64,000 bases of DNA from Actinopolyspora alba (lineage in GTDB: Bacteria; Actinomycetota; Actinomycetes; Mycobacteriales; Pseudonocardiaceae), in contig NZ_FOMZ01000005.1 in assembly GCF_900112765.1 (NCBI RefSeq), forward strand, positions 174,119 through 238,118, in the 5' to 3' direction. Under the pieces are notes generated by a model. The model was given only the letters and a program-made list of their open reading frames with translations. It ran no database searches and was not told the origin of the DNA. Of the stretch, positions 17,823 through 26,411 are shown one piece after another; positions within the stretch are counted from its first letter, which is position 1; every line of letters starts with the position of its first letter. A program made the translations under genes and the position numbers.

Positions 17823-20153
17823 GTGGAAAAGAAGTTCACGAGCGATGAGATCCCGCTCGCACAACTTCTCGACCAGGTGCGCACCGGAAAAGTTCAGCTC
17901 CCGGATTTCCAGCGCGGGTGGGTGTGGGACGACGGTCATATCGCGAGCCTGCTTGCCTCGATTTCCACGTCGTATCCGATCGGTGCGGTCATGACGCTGC
18001 AAACAGGCAACCCCGATGTCCGGTTCCGGCCTCGGCCGTTGGAAGGCGCAAAACCGGACCCGTCGGTCGAGCCCGAATTCCTCCTGCTCGATGGGCAGCA
18101 GCGGATGACATCGCTGTACCTCGCGCTGAGCTCCGGCGGGGCCGTACCTACCCAGGATGCGAGGGGTAACAACCTGCGGCAGCGCTACTACGCCGACATC
18201 AACGCGTGCCTCGACCCGTTCAAGGAACGCGAGGACGCCGTGTTCGGTGTTCCAGAGGACGGCATCGTCCGGACATTCCGCGGCGAGGTCCTGATCGATG
18301 TATCGTCCCGGGATGCTGAAGTGACCTCCGAAATGTTTCCACTGGACATTGTCCTCGATTACAGCGAGACCATGTCGTGGCAACTGAAATACATCCAGTA
18401 TGGACCAGGTGAGCACAACGCTCGGGTAGAACGGTGGAAGGCGTTCACCGAGAACGTCATCAACGCGTTCGTACACTACCAGGTCCCGGCGATTCAACTC
18501 GTTCGATCGACGCCAAAAGAAGCGGTGTGCCAGGTTTTCGAAAAGGTCAATACCGGCGGCGTCACGCTGACTGTCTTCGAGCTGCTGACCGCGACCTATG
18601 CCGCCGACGACTACCACCTACGCGAAGATTGGAACGGCCGGGCCAACCGGTTCGCAAAACATCCGGTTCTCGGACTCTTCCAAGCGACCGACTTCCTCCA
18701 AACCATCACGCTGCTGTCCACCTACGAACGCCGTCAACGACAACTTGCCGTCAAACCCGGTGACGACAAGGCCCCACCGGTATCTTGCAAACGGCGCGAC
18801 ATCCTCAGGCTCGAACTGACCGAGTATCGAAAGTGGGCCGACACCGTCAGCGACGCGCTCGAACGAGTCGTGTCCTTCCTGCACGGCGAACACGTCTTCC
18901 ACGCCCGCGACCTTCCCTACTCCACCCAACTCGTCCCGCTGACCGCCCTGTTCGTTCTTCTCGGTGAAGACGCCGAGAAGCACCACAACCGGCAACGACT
19001 CCGGCAGTGGTATTGGTGCGGGGTCTTCGGCGAGATGTACGGCGGATCGACTGAGACACGGTTCGCCTACGACTTGGTGGACGTCGCAGCCTGGATCGCG
19101 GACGACGGCTCGGAGCCCCGCACGGTCCGGGAAGCGCAGTTCCAGGCAGAGCGACTGCTTACGCTGCGAACGCGCAACAGCGCTGCCTACAAGGGCCTCT
19201 ACGCGCTGCAGATGAAGCGCGGCGCACGCGACTTCCACACCGGTGACACCATCAACATGCAGTCGTACCTGAGCGACTCCATCGATATCCGCCACCTCTT
19301 CCCTCAGCGCTGGTGCTCCGCGAACGAGATCAGCGACAGCATCGCGAACAGCATCGTGAACAAGACCGCGATCGACGCACGAACCAACCGCAGGATCGGG
19401 AACTCCGCGCCCAGCCGATACCTCTCGCGCATCGAGTCAGTGCACGGCATCGAGACAGGTGAGCTCGACGCCATCCTGCATTCCCACGACGTCGACCCAA
19501 TTACGTTGCGCAACGATGACTTCGCCGGCTTCTTCAACCATCGGTTCGAACGACTCATCAAGCAGATAGAAGAATCCATGGGCAAGCCGGTGAACCGCAG
19601 CGCCGATCGGAGCGAGAGCCCCTTTGTCGACCGCGACAAGGAGCCCGAACAGCTCCGGTCCCACGTGAAGTCACTGATCGCCGCCGAGGAAAGCAAGGTT
19701 GTGGAGTTCAAGGCCACGGCCCGGCGCAATCTTCACACGGGTGAGAAAGATCCGGCCAACGAGTGGAAGATCGTGAAGTCGATCGCGGGTTTCATGAACG
19801 CACATGGTGGAAACCTCCTGGTCGGCGTTACGGACGAGGGATCGGTCATCGGCGTCGATGAGGACTTCCAGTTCGTCTCCGGCGGCGATCGCGACGGTTG
19901 GGAGCTTTGGCTAACCGACCTCATCGCGAGCGCTCTAGGAAGTACGGCGGCGGCCGAGATGACGGTCAAGTTCTGCGATATCGACGACCACGTGGTCTCC
20001 AAAATCGAAGTCGGCCCCTCGGCCAAACCGATCTTCGCGACACCGCAGAAAGGAGAGAAAAAACCGTGCTTTTTCGTGCGCATCAACAACAGCACCCGCG
20101 AGTTGCTGGGCCAAGAGATACTCGACTACCAGCAGCGGCGGTGGCCGAGTTGA
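17823..20153 (+). CDS. DUF262 (GmrSD-type) / HNH / AlbA_2 fusion, probable anti-phage protein
   Basis: This protein has about 776 residues. The N-terminal DUF262 domain has VQLPDFQRGWVWDD (about 24-37) and the nucleotide-site motif LLDGQQRMTSL (D near 90). The middle carries a DUF1524-like HNH nuclease signature, IRHLFPQRWC (His near 491), with the trailing asparagines in NSIVNKTAIDARTNRRIG. The last 150 residues form an AlbA_2/Schlafen-type domain (VVEFKATARR near 627, then GNLLVGVTDEG). DUF262-DUF1524 proteins are GmrSD-like modification-dependent restriction enzymes. GTG 17823 has AGGAGAG a few bases upstream; ATG 17787 would add 12 residues without a site. The gene stands alone between IS630 remnants, with less extreme codon use than its neighbours, which suggests acquisition. 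Confidence 0.82.
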   Translation: MEKKFTSDEIPLAQLLDQVRTGKVQLPDFQRGWVWDDGHIASLLASISTSYPIGAVMTLQTGNPDVRFRPRPLEGAKPDPSVEPEFLLLDGQQRMTSLYLALSSGGAVPTQDARGNNLRQRYYADINACLDPFKEREDAVFGVPEDGIVRTFRGEVLIDVSSRDAEVTSEMFPLDIVLDYSETMSWQLKYIQYGPGEHNARVERWKAFTENVINAFVHYQVPAIQLVRSTPKEAVCQVFEKVNTGGVTLTVFELLTATYAADDYHLREDWNGRANRFAKHPVLGLFQATDFLQTITLLSTYERRQRQLAVKPGDDKAPPVSCKRRDILRLELTEYRKWADTVSDALERVVSFLHGEHVFHARDLPYSTQLVPLTALFVLLGEDAEKHHNRQRLRQWYWCGVFGEMYGGSTETRFAYDLVDVAAWIADDGSEPRTVREAQFQAERLLTLRTRNSAAYKGLYALQMKRGARDFHTGDTINMQSYLSDSIDIRHLFPQRWCSANEISDSIANSIVNKTAIDARTNRRIGNSAPSRYLSRIESVHGIETGELDAILHSHDVDPITLRNDDFAGFFNHRFERLIKQIEESMGKPVNRSADRSESPFVDRDKEPEQLRSHVKSLIAAEESKVVEFKATARRNLHTGEKDPANEWKIVKSIAGFMNAHGGNLLVGVTDEGSVIGVDEDFQFVSGGDRDGWELWLTDLIASALGSTAAAEMTVKFCDIDDHVVSKIEVGPSAKPIFATPQKGEKKPCFFVRINNSTRELLGQEILDYQQRRWPS

Positions 20154-20356
20154 TCTTTGGTCCAAACAGGTAGCGGCCGAACTCTAGCGGCTACACCGAG
20201 CACGTGCGGTCAGACTGGGCACGGGGTGTGCCCACAGCGCCTGCAGAGCTGGGGGTCACACCCGGCGGGCCAAGATCATGCCAGTCCCTGATCATCCATA
20301 TGAGACACGTCCTCAACAGGTGCGGTGACGCCTTCCTGCTTCTCCTGCTGGTGGTT

Positions 20357-20435
20357 CATCAGGCAACTTTGGTGGGGTAATGGATCCAGGTACGGATGAG
20401 TGAGTCGGTGGCGAATCCGGTCTTGGCCTGGGCGC
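20357..20435. repeat. Direct repeat flanking the DUF262-AlbA gene, right copy
   Basis: Near-identical to 16995-17073. It encodes the IS630 C-terminus on the minus strand and is joined to the N-terminal half of a second transposase remnant. Confidence 0.8.
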
Positions 20436-21058
20436 CAGGTCTTTCGGACCTGGGCAGAGCAGGCTCAAGGGGGTAGAACTCGTCGACGCAGACCATCCGA
20501 CCGTCGACCAGTGCGGTCATACAGCTCGAGGATGCGGGCCATCCTGGTGATGAAGTCGGGGTCGGTGGAGGCGCATCCCCGTGATGGTGGTCTGCCAGGA
20601 CACGCCCCCGGCCCGCTGGATCCGCTCCAGCATCTCGATCGAGACCGGCACCACCGATCTCCGTTGGACGAGGTGATCACGAAGTTCGGCAAACGACCAG
20701 ATCGAAAGCGCGGTGATGCCCCAGTCGGACGGGGACGTCCTGGCGATCAGGCAGACACGTTCTCGCAGCTGCTCACCGATCACTCTCGGACGTCCCCGAT
20801 CCATTGAGAGGGCCAGCGCATCGAACCACCGCTCGTTGAGCGGATGGATCACATCCGGCACATATCCTCGCTGAACTGCATCGACGAGGTGATGTAACGA
20901 ACTGCCTGTCCCGGCCCGGACATCGGCACCCCAATCACGTGTCGCAGCTTGACCGGATCCTTCACAGTGCGACTGATCCGCCGCAGATCGCGGCCTTCTT
21001 CCATCGTCAATGACCGGACGAACACCTCCGGACGACGAACCATCTCCACCTCCCACAC
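20357..21058 (-). pseudogene. IS630-family transposase remnant with internal deletion
   Basis: From 21058 downward the minus strand encodes the IS630 N-terminus (RRPEVFVRSLTMEEGRDLRR), the helix-turn-helix region and the RVCLIARTSPSDWGITALSIWS segment. A frameshifted stretch with TDPDFITRMARILELYD follows. The frame then jumps directly to the C-terminal KTGFATDS...HYPTKVA at 20357-20435. The middle catalytic block is missing and there are several frameshifts. Confidence 0.78.
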
Positions 21059-21170
21059 GACGTGCGAGAACTAGCCTGACCCATCACCACGGAGATCGAT
21101 TTCCCGGCCAACGATCCGGGACGAGCCCCTAGCGAAAGCGCCTCGGTGTCCACTTCGGAAACCGGAGTTC

Positions 21171-22487
21171 CTAGCGTTGCCCGGCCGGGGTGGTGTCCGC
21201 CTCGTCGTTGGTGAGGTCACGCTTGTAGGTCTCGGTCAGCAGGTAGGCCGAGCCGAACGAGATCACCGCGAGCACGATCACGTAGGCGGCGATGGACATC
21301 GCCGAACCCGTGGTGCCGTACAGCCAGGTGCAGATCATCGGGGCTATGCCGCCACCGAGGATGGACGCGAGCTGGTAGCTCACCGAGATGCCGCTGTAGC
21401 GCAGCCGGGTGGAGAACAGCTCGGAGAAGTAGGCGGACTGGGGGCCGTAGACCGCTGTCCGGCACAGCTGCATCACCATGCCGCCGAGCAGGTACAGCAT
21501 GATCGAACCCGTACCCACCAGCATGAAGTAGGGCACGGCGATCAGCGCCATCACGGCCATACCGCCGAGCACCATCCTGCGCCTGCCGAAGAAGTCGGAC
21601 AGCAGCCCGAACAGCAGCATCAGCGGTATGTCGACGAAGCTCAGCAGCGAGTTCGCGTTGAGCACCGTGGTGCGCTCGAACAACCCCTCCTGCGTGGTGT
21701 AGAAGACCATCCAGGTGCTGGTGATGTAGAAGGTGGCGTGCGTGCCCAGGAACATGCCGGTGGCCAGCAGGATCGTCTTCGGGTGCGAGCGCAGCGCCTC
21801 CAGCACCGGCATCTTGGCCTTCTCCTTGGTGTTCATCACCTGTTCGAAGACCGGGCTCTCGCTGATCGTGATGCGGATGACCAGCCCTGCCACGATCAGC
21901 ACGGCGCTGAGCAGGAAGGGAATCCGCCAGCCCCATGCGAAGAACTGTTCGTCGCCGACGCTGGCCGAGATCGCCGAGAAGGTGAGGTTGCCCAGCAGCA
22001 GCCCGGCTGGCACGCCGACCTGCGGCCAGGAGCCGTAGAAGCCGCGTCGGTTCTCGGGGGCGTGCTCGACGGCCATCAGGGCCGCGCCGCCCCACTCGCC
22101 GCCGACGCCGATGCCCTGGGCGAAGCGCAGTGTGACCAGCAGCAGCGGTGCCCATGCACCGATCGTCTCGTAGGTGGGCAGCAGCCCGATGGCCAGCGTG
22201 GCCACGCCCATCAGCATCAGCGACCAGATCAGCATCGGTTTTCGCCCGAGGCGGTCGCCGAAGTGGGAGAACACGACGCCGCCCAGCGGGCGGGCGATGA
22301 AGCCGACGGCGAAGGTGGCGAAGGAGGCGATCGCGCCGACCATCGAGTCGAGTTCGGGGAAGAACAGCTTGTTGAACACCAGCGCGGCGGCGGTGCCGTA
22401 GATGAAGAAGTCGTACCACTCGATGGTGGTGCCGATGAGGCTGGCGAAGGCCACTTTTCGGGAGTTCGGCTGGGACGTACCGACCAT
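21171..22487 (-). CDS. MFS transporter, metabolite:H+ symporter (MHS) type
   Basis: This is a 12-helix major facilitator of about 438 residues from ATG 22487, preceded by GAAGGGTG. The N-terminal FASLIGTTIEWYDFFIYGTAAALV and the loop motif FGDRLGRKPML are typical of the MHS branch (proline/betaine, shikimate or dicarboxylate:proton symporters), as is RFAQGIGVGGEWGGA. The second half repeats the loop motif as SDFFGRRRMVLGG. The substrate cannot be assigned. The longer open frame upstream is AT-richer intergenic DNA. Confidence 0.87.
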   Translation of the reverse strand: MVGTSQPNSRKVAFASLIGTTIEWYDFFIYGTAAALVFNKLFFPELDSMVGAIASFATFAVGFIARPLGGVVFSHFGDRLGRKPMLIWSLMLMGVATLAIGLLPTYETIGAWAPLLLVTLRFAQGIGVGGEWGGAALMAVEHAPENRRGFYGSWPQVGVPAGLLLGNLTFSAISASVGDEQFFAWGWRIPFLLSAVLIVAGLVIRITISESPVFEQVMNTKEKAKMPVLEALRSHPKTILLATGMFLGTHATFYITSTWMVFYTTQEGLFERTTVLNANSLLSFVDIPLMLLFGLLSDFFGRRRMVLGGMAVMALIAVPYFMLVGTGSIMLYLLGGMVMQLCRTAVYGPQSAYFSELFSTRLRYSGISVSYQLASILGGGIAPMICTWLYGTTGSAMSIAAYVIVLAVISFGSAYLLTETYKRDLTNDEADTTPAGQR

Positions 22488-22847
22488 TTGGTATGCACCC
22501 TTCGTGTCGAAGCTTACGGGGACTCGCACGGACAGGTGGGTGTGGCGCAGATAACTAACGCTGTAAGTTTTGGGAACGTTAACGGCGGAACGCGGCAATC
22601 ACAAGAGGGCGACGGAACTCGATCTTGAAAAGGACGAAAAGGACCGGCGGCAGCAGAGCGGGCGCCGACGGAGAGCGGGAGAGCATGGCGGAAGAGCGCG
22701 GCGGAAGAGAGCGCGACCGTCTTCCGGGGGCTCGAGCCGCCCCGGCACAGCACGGTCCACAATGCTCGTACGCTGCGGCGGGAGAAGTGGCTCGCAGGGA
22801 CGAGCCCCGAGCCTCGTCGTCATGCCGGACGATCGGAGGAGGCCGGA
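22488..22847. other. Intergenic region between the MFS gene and the first CRISPR leader
   Basis: I see no convincing gene. It should contain the MFS promoter on the minus strand. Confidence 0.4.
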
Positions 22848-22899
22848 ACGAGTGGTTCTCACAGCGCGCTCACGCCGCTAGAATTCCAGGTCAGTGAGT

Positions 22900-22927
22900 G
22901 TAGGCCCCGCGCACGCGGGGATGGACC
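22900..22927 (+). CRISPR. CRISPR unit 1: leader plus a single 28-bp repeat
   Basis: The repeat starts GTAGGCCCCGCGCACGCGGG and ends GATGGACC, a type I-E-like hairpin repeat. It is preceded at about 22848-22899 by the leader shared by all units (GTGGTTCTCACAGCGCGCTC near its start, AGTGAGT at its end). No second repeat follows at the expected 61-bp period, so this is a leader with an unexpanded or collapsed array. Confidence 0.75.
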
Positions 22928-23165
22928 CGGTGCGTGAATCGTCACGGCCAGGCCGAGGAACGCGCACGGTTGCCAGCGACGGCAGGAAAGCAGGAGCGTC
23001 ACCGGCTTGTCCCGACGTGATCAGCAGGCTCGACGGGCGGCCCGTTCCGCTCGTTCCGGTTCTAGGCGTTCATCGCCGCGCACCCCGAACCGGAGCACCT
23101 CCGCACCCGGGCCAAGGACAGCTGACGCGGCGGAGCGATGTTTCCGCCGCGTCAAGCCTCGCGAT

Positions 23166-23372
23166 TCAGCTGCGACCCAAAACATCCTGGTTGAGGATGG
23201 TCCCGCCGAGACACCAGCCATCGTCGTGGACCTCTTCCAGGATCACGAGCGTGTTCGACCGGGCACGATCGCCATAAACGCCGGTGAACGCATCAACGAC
23301 GGCGTCCTGCAACTTCTTCTTCGACTCCGGGGTAAGAGTCCCCGCGGGTACCTTGACGTTCGCGAAAGGCAT
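23166..23372 (-). CDS. 4-Oxalocrotonate tautomerase family protein
   Basis: This 68-residue tautomerase starts MPFANVKVPAGTL, so Pro1 (after Met removal) would be the catalytic base. The middle has the family pattern of a helix (LTPESKKKLQDAVVDAFTGVYG) followed by a strand (NTLVILEEVHDDGWCLGG). It lies 28 bp downstream of the SDR gene on the same strand and probably shares its transcript. The substrate is unknown. Confidence 0.8.
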   Translation of the reverse strand: MPFANVKVPAGTLTPESKKKLQDAVVDAFTGVYGDRARSNTLVILEEVHDDGWCLGGTILNQDVLGRS

Positions 23373-23400
23373 GTGATTACTCCATTTCGGTTCGAGTGGG

Positions 23401-24162
23401 TCATCGGGCCATACCACCGTTGGCGCGCAGCACCTGACCGTTGATCCACCGCCCGTCTTCGCCGGCGAGGTAGGCGACGACGGCCGCGATGTCCTCGGGG
23501 GTGCCCAGCCGCTCCAGCGGCGGGGTCTTGGCCAGCGTGTCGATCTGTTCCTGCGATTTGCCGTCGAGAAACAGCTCGGTCGCCGTCGGGCCGGGTGCGA
23601 CGGCGTTGACCGTGATGTCGCGACCGCGCAACTCCCGCGCGAGGATCAGGGTGATCGCCTCCACGGCCGCTTTGCTGGCGGTGTAGGCACCGTAATCGGG
23701 GAACTGCGTGGCCACGACGCTGGTCGAGAAGCCGACGAAGGCTCCACCACCGCGGAGCCGCCGCGCGGTCTGCTGCGCCACGACGAACGTGCCGCGGATG
23801 TTCGTGCGGTGAAGGTCGTCGAGCACCTCCAGATCGAGATCAGCTATCGGCGAGAGCGCCAGGCGTCCTGCCGAGTTCACGACGACGTCGATCCCGCCGA
23901 ACTCCTGCTCGGCACGGTCGAACAGCGCGGACACCTGGTACTCGTCAGCGACGTCGGCCCGCATCGCGACCGCCGTGCCGCCCCCGGCGGCGATCGCCGC
24001 GACGGTGTCCGCCGCGGCGGCGGAGTTTCCCGCGTAGTTCACGACCACGGCGAGTCCGTCCGCCGCGAGCCGCTTGGCGACGGCGCTGCCGATGCCACGC
24101 GAACCACCCGTGACGACGGCGACCCGCCGGCCGGCCGGGTTGGTGGTGCCGTTGTCTGTCAT
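23401..24162 (-). CDS. SDR family oxidoreductase
   Basis: This classical short-chain dehydrogenase of 253 residues starts at ATG 24162. The cofactor motif is TGGSRGIG (about residues 19-26), with the NSAG strand, active-site Ser in FSTSVV, YTASK catalytic tetrad Tyr/Lys (YGAYTASKAAVE) and C-terminal NGQVLRANGG. It is divergent from the regulator gene at 24249 with an 86-bp gap, an arrangement typical of a regulator controlling its neighbour. Confidence 0.88.
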   Translation of the reverse strand: MTDNGTTNPAGRRVAVVTGGSRGIGSAVAKRLAADGLAVVVNYAGNSAAAADTVAAIAAGGGTAVAMRADVADEYQVSALFDRAEQEFGGIDVVVNSAGRLALSPIADLDLEVLDDLHRTNIRGTFVVAQQTARRLRGGGAFVGFSTSVVATQFPDYGAYTASKAAVEAITLILARELRGRDITVNAVAPGPTATELFLDGKSQEQIDTLAKTPPLERLGTPEDIAAVVAYLAGEDGRWINGQVLRANGGMAR

Positions 24163-24248
24163 GTCCCCCACGATGCGGCCGCCCGAACGGGGCAACCAGG
24201 GGATCCCATCCCCTGTGTCCGCACCCCCACCAGACGCACACTGGGTAC

Positions 24249-25109
24249 ATGAGTGCCGCGAAGTACGGCGAGCTGGGGGCGTTCCTACGCTCCCGCCGCG
24301 AACGAATCCGCCCGGACGACGTCGGTTTCGTCACCGGTCCGCGCCGGAGGGTCCCCGGGCTCCGCCGCGACGAGGTGGCACAACTGGCCGGGGCGTCGGT
24401 GGACTACTACAACGAGCTCGAGCGTGGCGCCGGCTCGCAGCCGTCCGAACAGATGTTGGCTGCCCTGGCCCGGGCTTTACGCTTGACCTGCGATGAGCGC
24501 GACTACCTCTTCCACCTCGCCGACCGGCCCGTCCCTTCGGAAACCGGCCCCGCCGCCCACGTGCACCCCGGCATGCTCGACCTGCTCGCCCGCCTGCCGT
24601 CGACACCGGCCCAGGTGATCACCGATCTTCATTCCACCCTCGTGCAGAACCCGCTCGCCACCGCGCTGCTCGGCGATCACTCCGGTTTTCACGGCAAACG
24701 AGCGAGTTTCATCTACCGGTGGTTCACCGACGACCAGGCGCGACACCTCTATCCGGAGGAGGATCACGACACCCAGTCCCGCGCCTTCGCCGCCGACCTG
24801 CGTGCCGCGGCCGCTACCCGCAGCGCGCGCGACTCGGAAACCACATCGATGATCGAGGAACTGCTGGCGAACTCGCGCGAGTTCGCGACCCTGTGGGCCG
24901 AGCACGACGTCGCCTTCCGCCGCAATGACCGCAAGCGCATCATCCATCCCGAACTCGGCCTGCTGGAGGTCAACTGCCTCCACCTGTTCAGCGAAGATCA
25001 CCGACAGCGGCTGTTGTGGTTCACTCCCGTGCCCGGCAGCGGCACCGCCGAAGCGTTCGACATGCTCTCGGTGATCGGAACCCAGGACCTCACGGACAGC
25101 CGAACCTGA
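24249..25109 (+). CDS. XRE-type regulator with MmyB-like ligand domain
   Basis: This 286-residue regulator has an N-terminal helix-turn-helix (RRDEVAQLAGASVDYYNELERG, about residues 39-60) and a C-terminal ligand-binding domain of the MmyB/MLTR type (PAQVITDLHSTLVQNPLATALLG region and WFTPVPGSGT). Members of this family often control a divergent SDR gene, which is the arrangement here with the SDR-tautomerase unit. Overlapping promoters in the 86-bp gap would allow one operator to control both directions. Confidence 0.85.
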   Translation: MSAAKYGELGAFLRSRRERIRPDDVGFVTGPRRRVPGLRRDEVAQLAGASVDYYNELERGAGSQPSEQMLAALARALRLTCDERDYLFHLADRPVPSETGPAAHVHPGMLDLLARLPSTPAQVITDLHSTLVQNPLATALLGDHSGFHGKRASFIYRWFTDDQARHLYPEEDHDTQSRAFAADLRAAAATRSARDSETTSMIEELLANSREFATLWAEHDVAFRRNDRKRIIHPELGLLEVNCLHLFSEDHRQRLLWFTPVPGSGTAEAFDMLSVIGTQDLTDSRT

Positions 25110-25166
25110 TCCGGATCGCCCCCTCGCCCGCTGTGGGAACGCGATGTATGCGAAACGATCGCACCA

Positions 25167-25410
25167 CTAGGGCGTGACCACGTACTTGCCGCGCACACCG
25201 CCCGATTCGAGTGTTCGGTGTGCCGCCGCTGTCTCCTCGAGCGGGAAAACCGTGTCCACCGCCGGGCGCGGTCTCCCTCAGCCACCTGACCGGCGAGATC
25301 GTCGAAGAGCGTCCGCACGGTTTGAGCAGACGCCGGAAGCCCCGCAGGTCGGTGCCCACCGCATCGAGGACCACGTCGAACCGTCCCAGTTCCGCGGACG
25401 GAACCGTTCG
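25167..25410 (-). pseudogene. Zinc-type alcohol dehydrogenase/quinone reductase remnant
   Basis: The minus strand encodes the C-terminus of an MDR-family oxidoreductase (FPLEETAAAHRTLESGGVRG, then KYVVTP and a stop at 25167). Further upstream, in another frame, is FDVVLDAVGTDLRGFRRLLKP. The catalytic and coenzyme N-terminal halves are missing and the frame is broken. It borders a CRISPR unit. Confidence 0.65.
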
Positions 25411-25770
25411 GATTCACGTCTCACGCGGGGAGTAAGGGCCAGCATGCTCGTGGTTGCTGGTGGATCGGTCGTCGCGGCGACTGGCGCGGGCGCGTCGCGG
25501 GAGTTTGTGGTCCGCCCGTTGATTCCGGGGAGAGCGCAGCGCCCGCAGGACGGTGGGACGGTTCGGGCGGATGGCCGGACGGTTCGACGACCCCACGAAA
25601 GTCAAGCCCTGATCCCGCTGCTGCCTGCCATCCCGTCCACGCGTGGGCCTCGTGTGCCACGAAGATCGCCCACCAACCCGGTCCAGAACGGTCTTAAGAT
25701 GACCCGGTGAGCAGCCTCGCTTCGAGCGAAGTACTGGAACAACCCGGCGATACGATCCCGAACTCCGTCG
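25411..25770. other. Intergenic DNA without a recognisable gene
   Basis: No frame here shows a known motif or plausible start. It lies between the broken oxidoreductase and the leader of CRISPR unit 2. Confidence 0.4.
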
Positions 25771-25847
25771 CCAGAAACGACCAGAGAGGACACAACGGAG
25801 TGGTTCTCACAGCGCGTTCACGCCGCTAGAATCCCAGGTCAGTGAGT

Positions 25848-25936
25848 GTAGGCCCCGCGCACGCGGGGATGGACCTACGTCAGTCAGGGGTATTTCCGGA
25901 TTGACACCGTAGGCCCCCTCGGGCGTGCTCGGGATC
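25848..25936 (+). CRISPR. CRISPR unit 2: leader, one repeat, one 33-nt spacer, degenerate end repeat
   Basis: The repeat at 25848-25875 is identical to that of unit 1. A 33-nt spacer (25876-25908) follows. A strongly decayed terminal repeat begins at 25909 with GTAGGCCCC. The shared leader occupies about 25771-25847. The terminal repeat overlaps the last codons of the SLOG gene on the other strand by about 2 bp. Confidence 0.8.
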
Positions 25937-26411
25937 AGTCGCGGCGGGCGCCCTCCGGCCAGATCACGGTGGTCGGCAGTGCACGGTCCTCCGCCGCCGC
26001 CACGATGTCGGCGGTCCCGCCGTAGCCCCGTGCCGGTTCGCCGTCCCACACCGCGATCAGCCGGTCGGCACGGTCGATCATTTCGAGGCTGGCGTCCATG
26101 TGGGACCGCGAGGTCGATTCCACGTGGTTGAGCCGCACCACGTCCGAAGCACGTGCCATGAGGGCGTCGTAGATCGGGTGATGCTCTGTGGGAAGCCCCT
26201 CCCGGTACTGAGCCGCGGGCACGATGACCACGAGCTTTCCCCCGTGATCGAGTACAGCCCGGGCGAAGAGGCTGTCGGCGCCGTCCGCCAGGCAACTCAG
26301 CCCGACGACCTCGGGAGCGCTCGCTATCTCATCGCGGAGCGCGGTGTCCACGAGTCGTTCCGTATCGCCGGGGAGACCCCGGTGTCCCGTGATAGCTAGC
26401 TTCGTCACCAC
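25935..26411 (-). CDS. SLOG-type nucleotide-binding protein
   Basis: This 158-residue single-domain Rossmann-like protein has an N-terminal ITGHRGLPGDT strand-loop, then VGLSCLADGADSLFARAVLDHGG and a C-terminal DRLIAVWDGEPARGYGGTADIV. These match SLOG/DprA-like nucleotide-binding folds, which sense or process nucleotide-derived ligands and recur in defence and signalling islands. Its start overlaps the stop of the upstream TPR regulator (26405) by 7 bp, implying translational coupling. Confidence 0.72.
   Translation of the reverse strand: MVTKLAITGHRGLPGDTERLVDTALRDEIASAPEVVGLSCLADGADSLFARAVLDHGGKLVVIVPAAQYREGLPTEHHPIYDALMARASDVVRLNHVESTSRSHMDASLEMIDRADRLIAVWDGEPARGYGGTADIVAAAEDRALPTTVIWPEGARRD

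Noticed and set aside
21177..22628. A 483-residue + strand frame opposite the MFS gene
   Set aside because: His/Gln/Gly-rich antisense shadow; the minus-strand frame has clear transporter motifs.
22900..22927. Reading the single repeats at units 1 and 3 as random GC hairpins
   Set aside because: The same 50-70 bp leader precedes each, which a chance hairpin would not explain. The lone reverse copy at 33037 has no leader and is scored lower.
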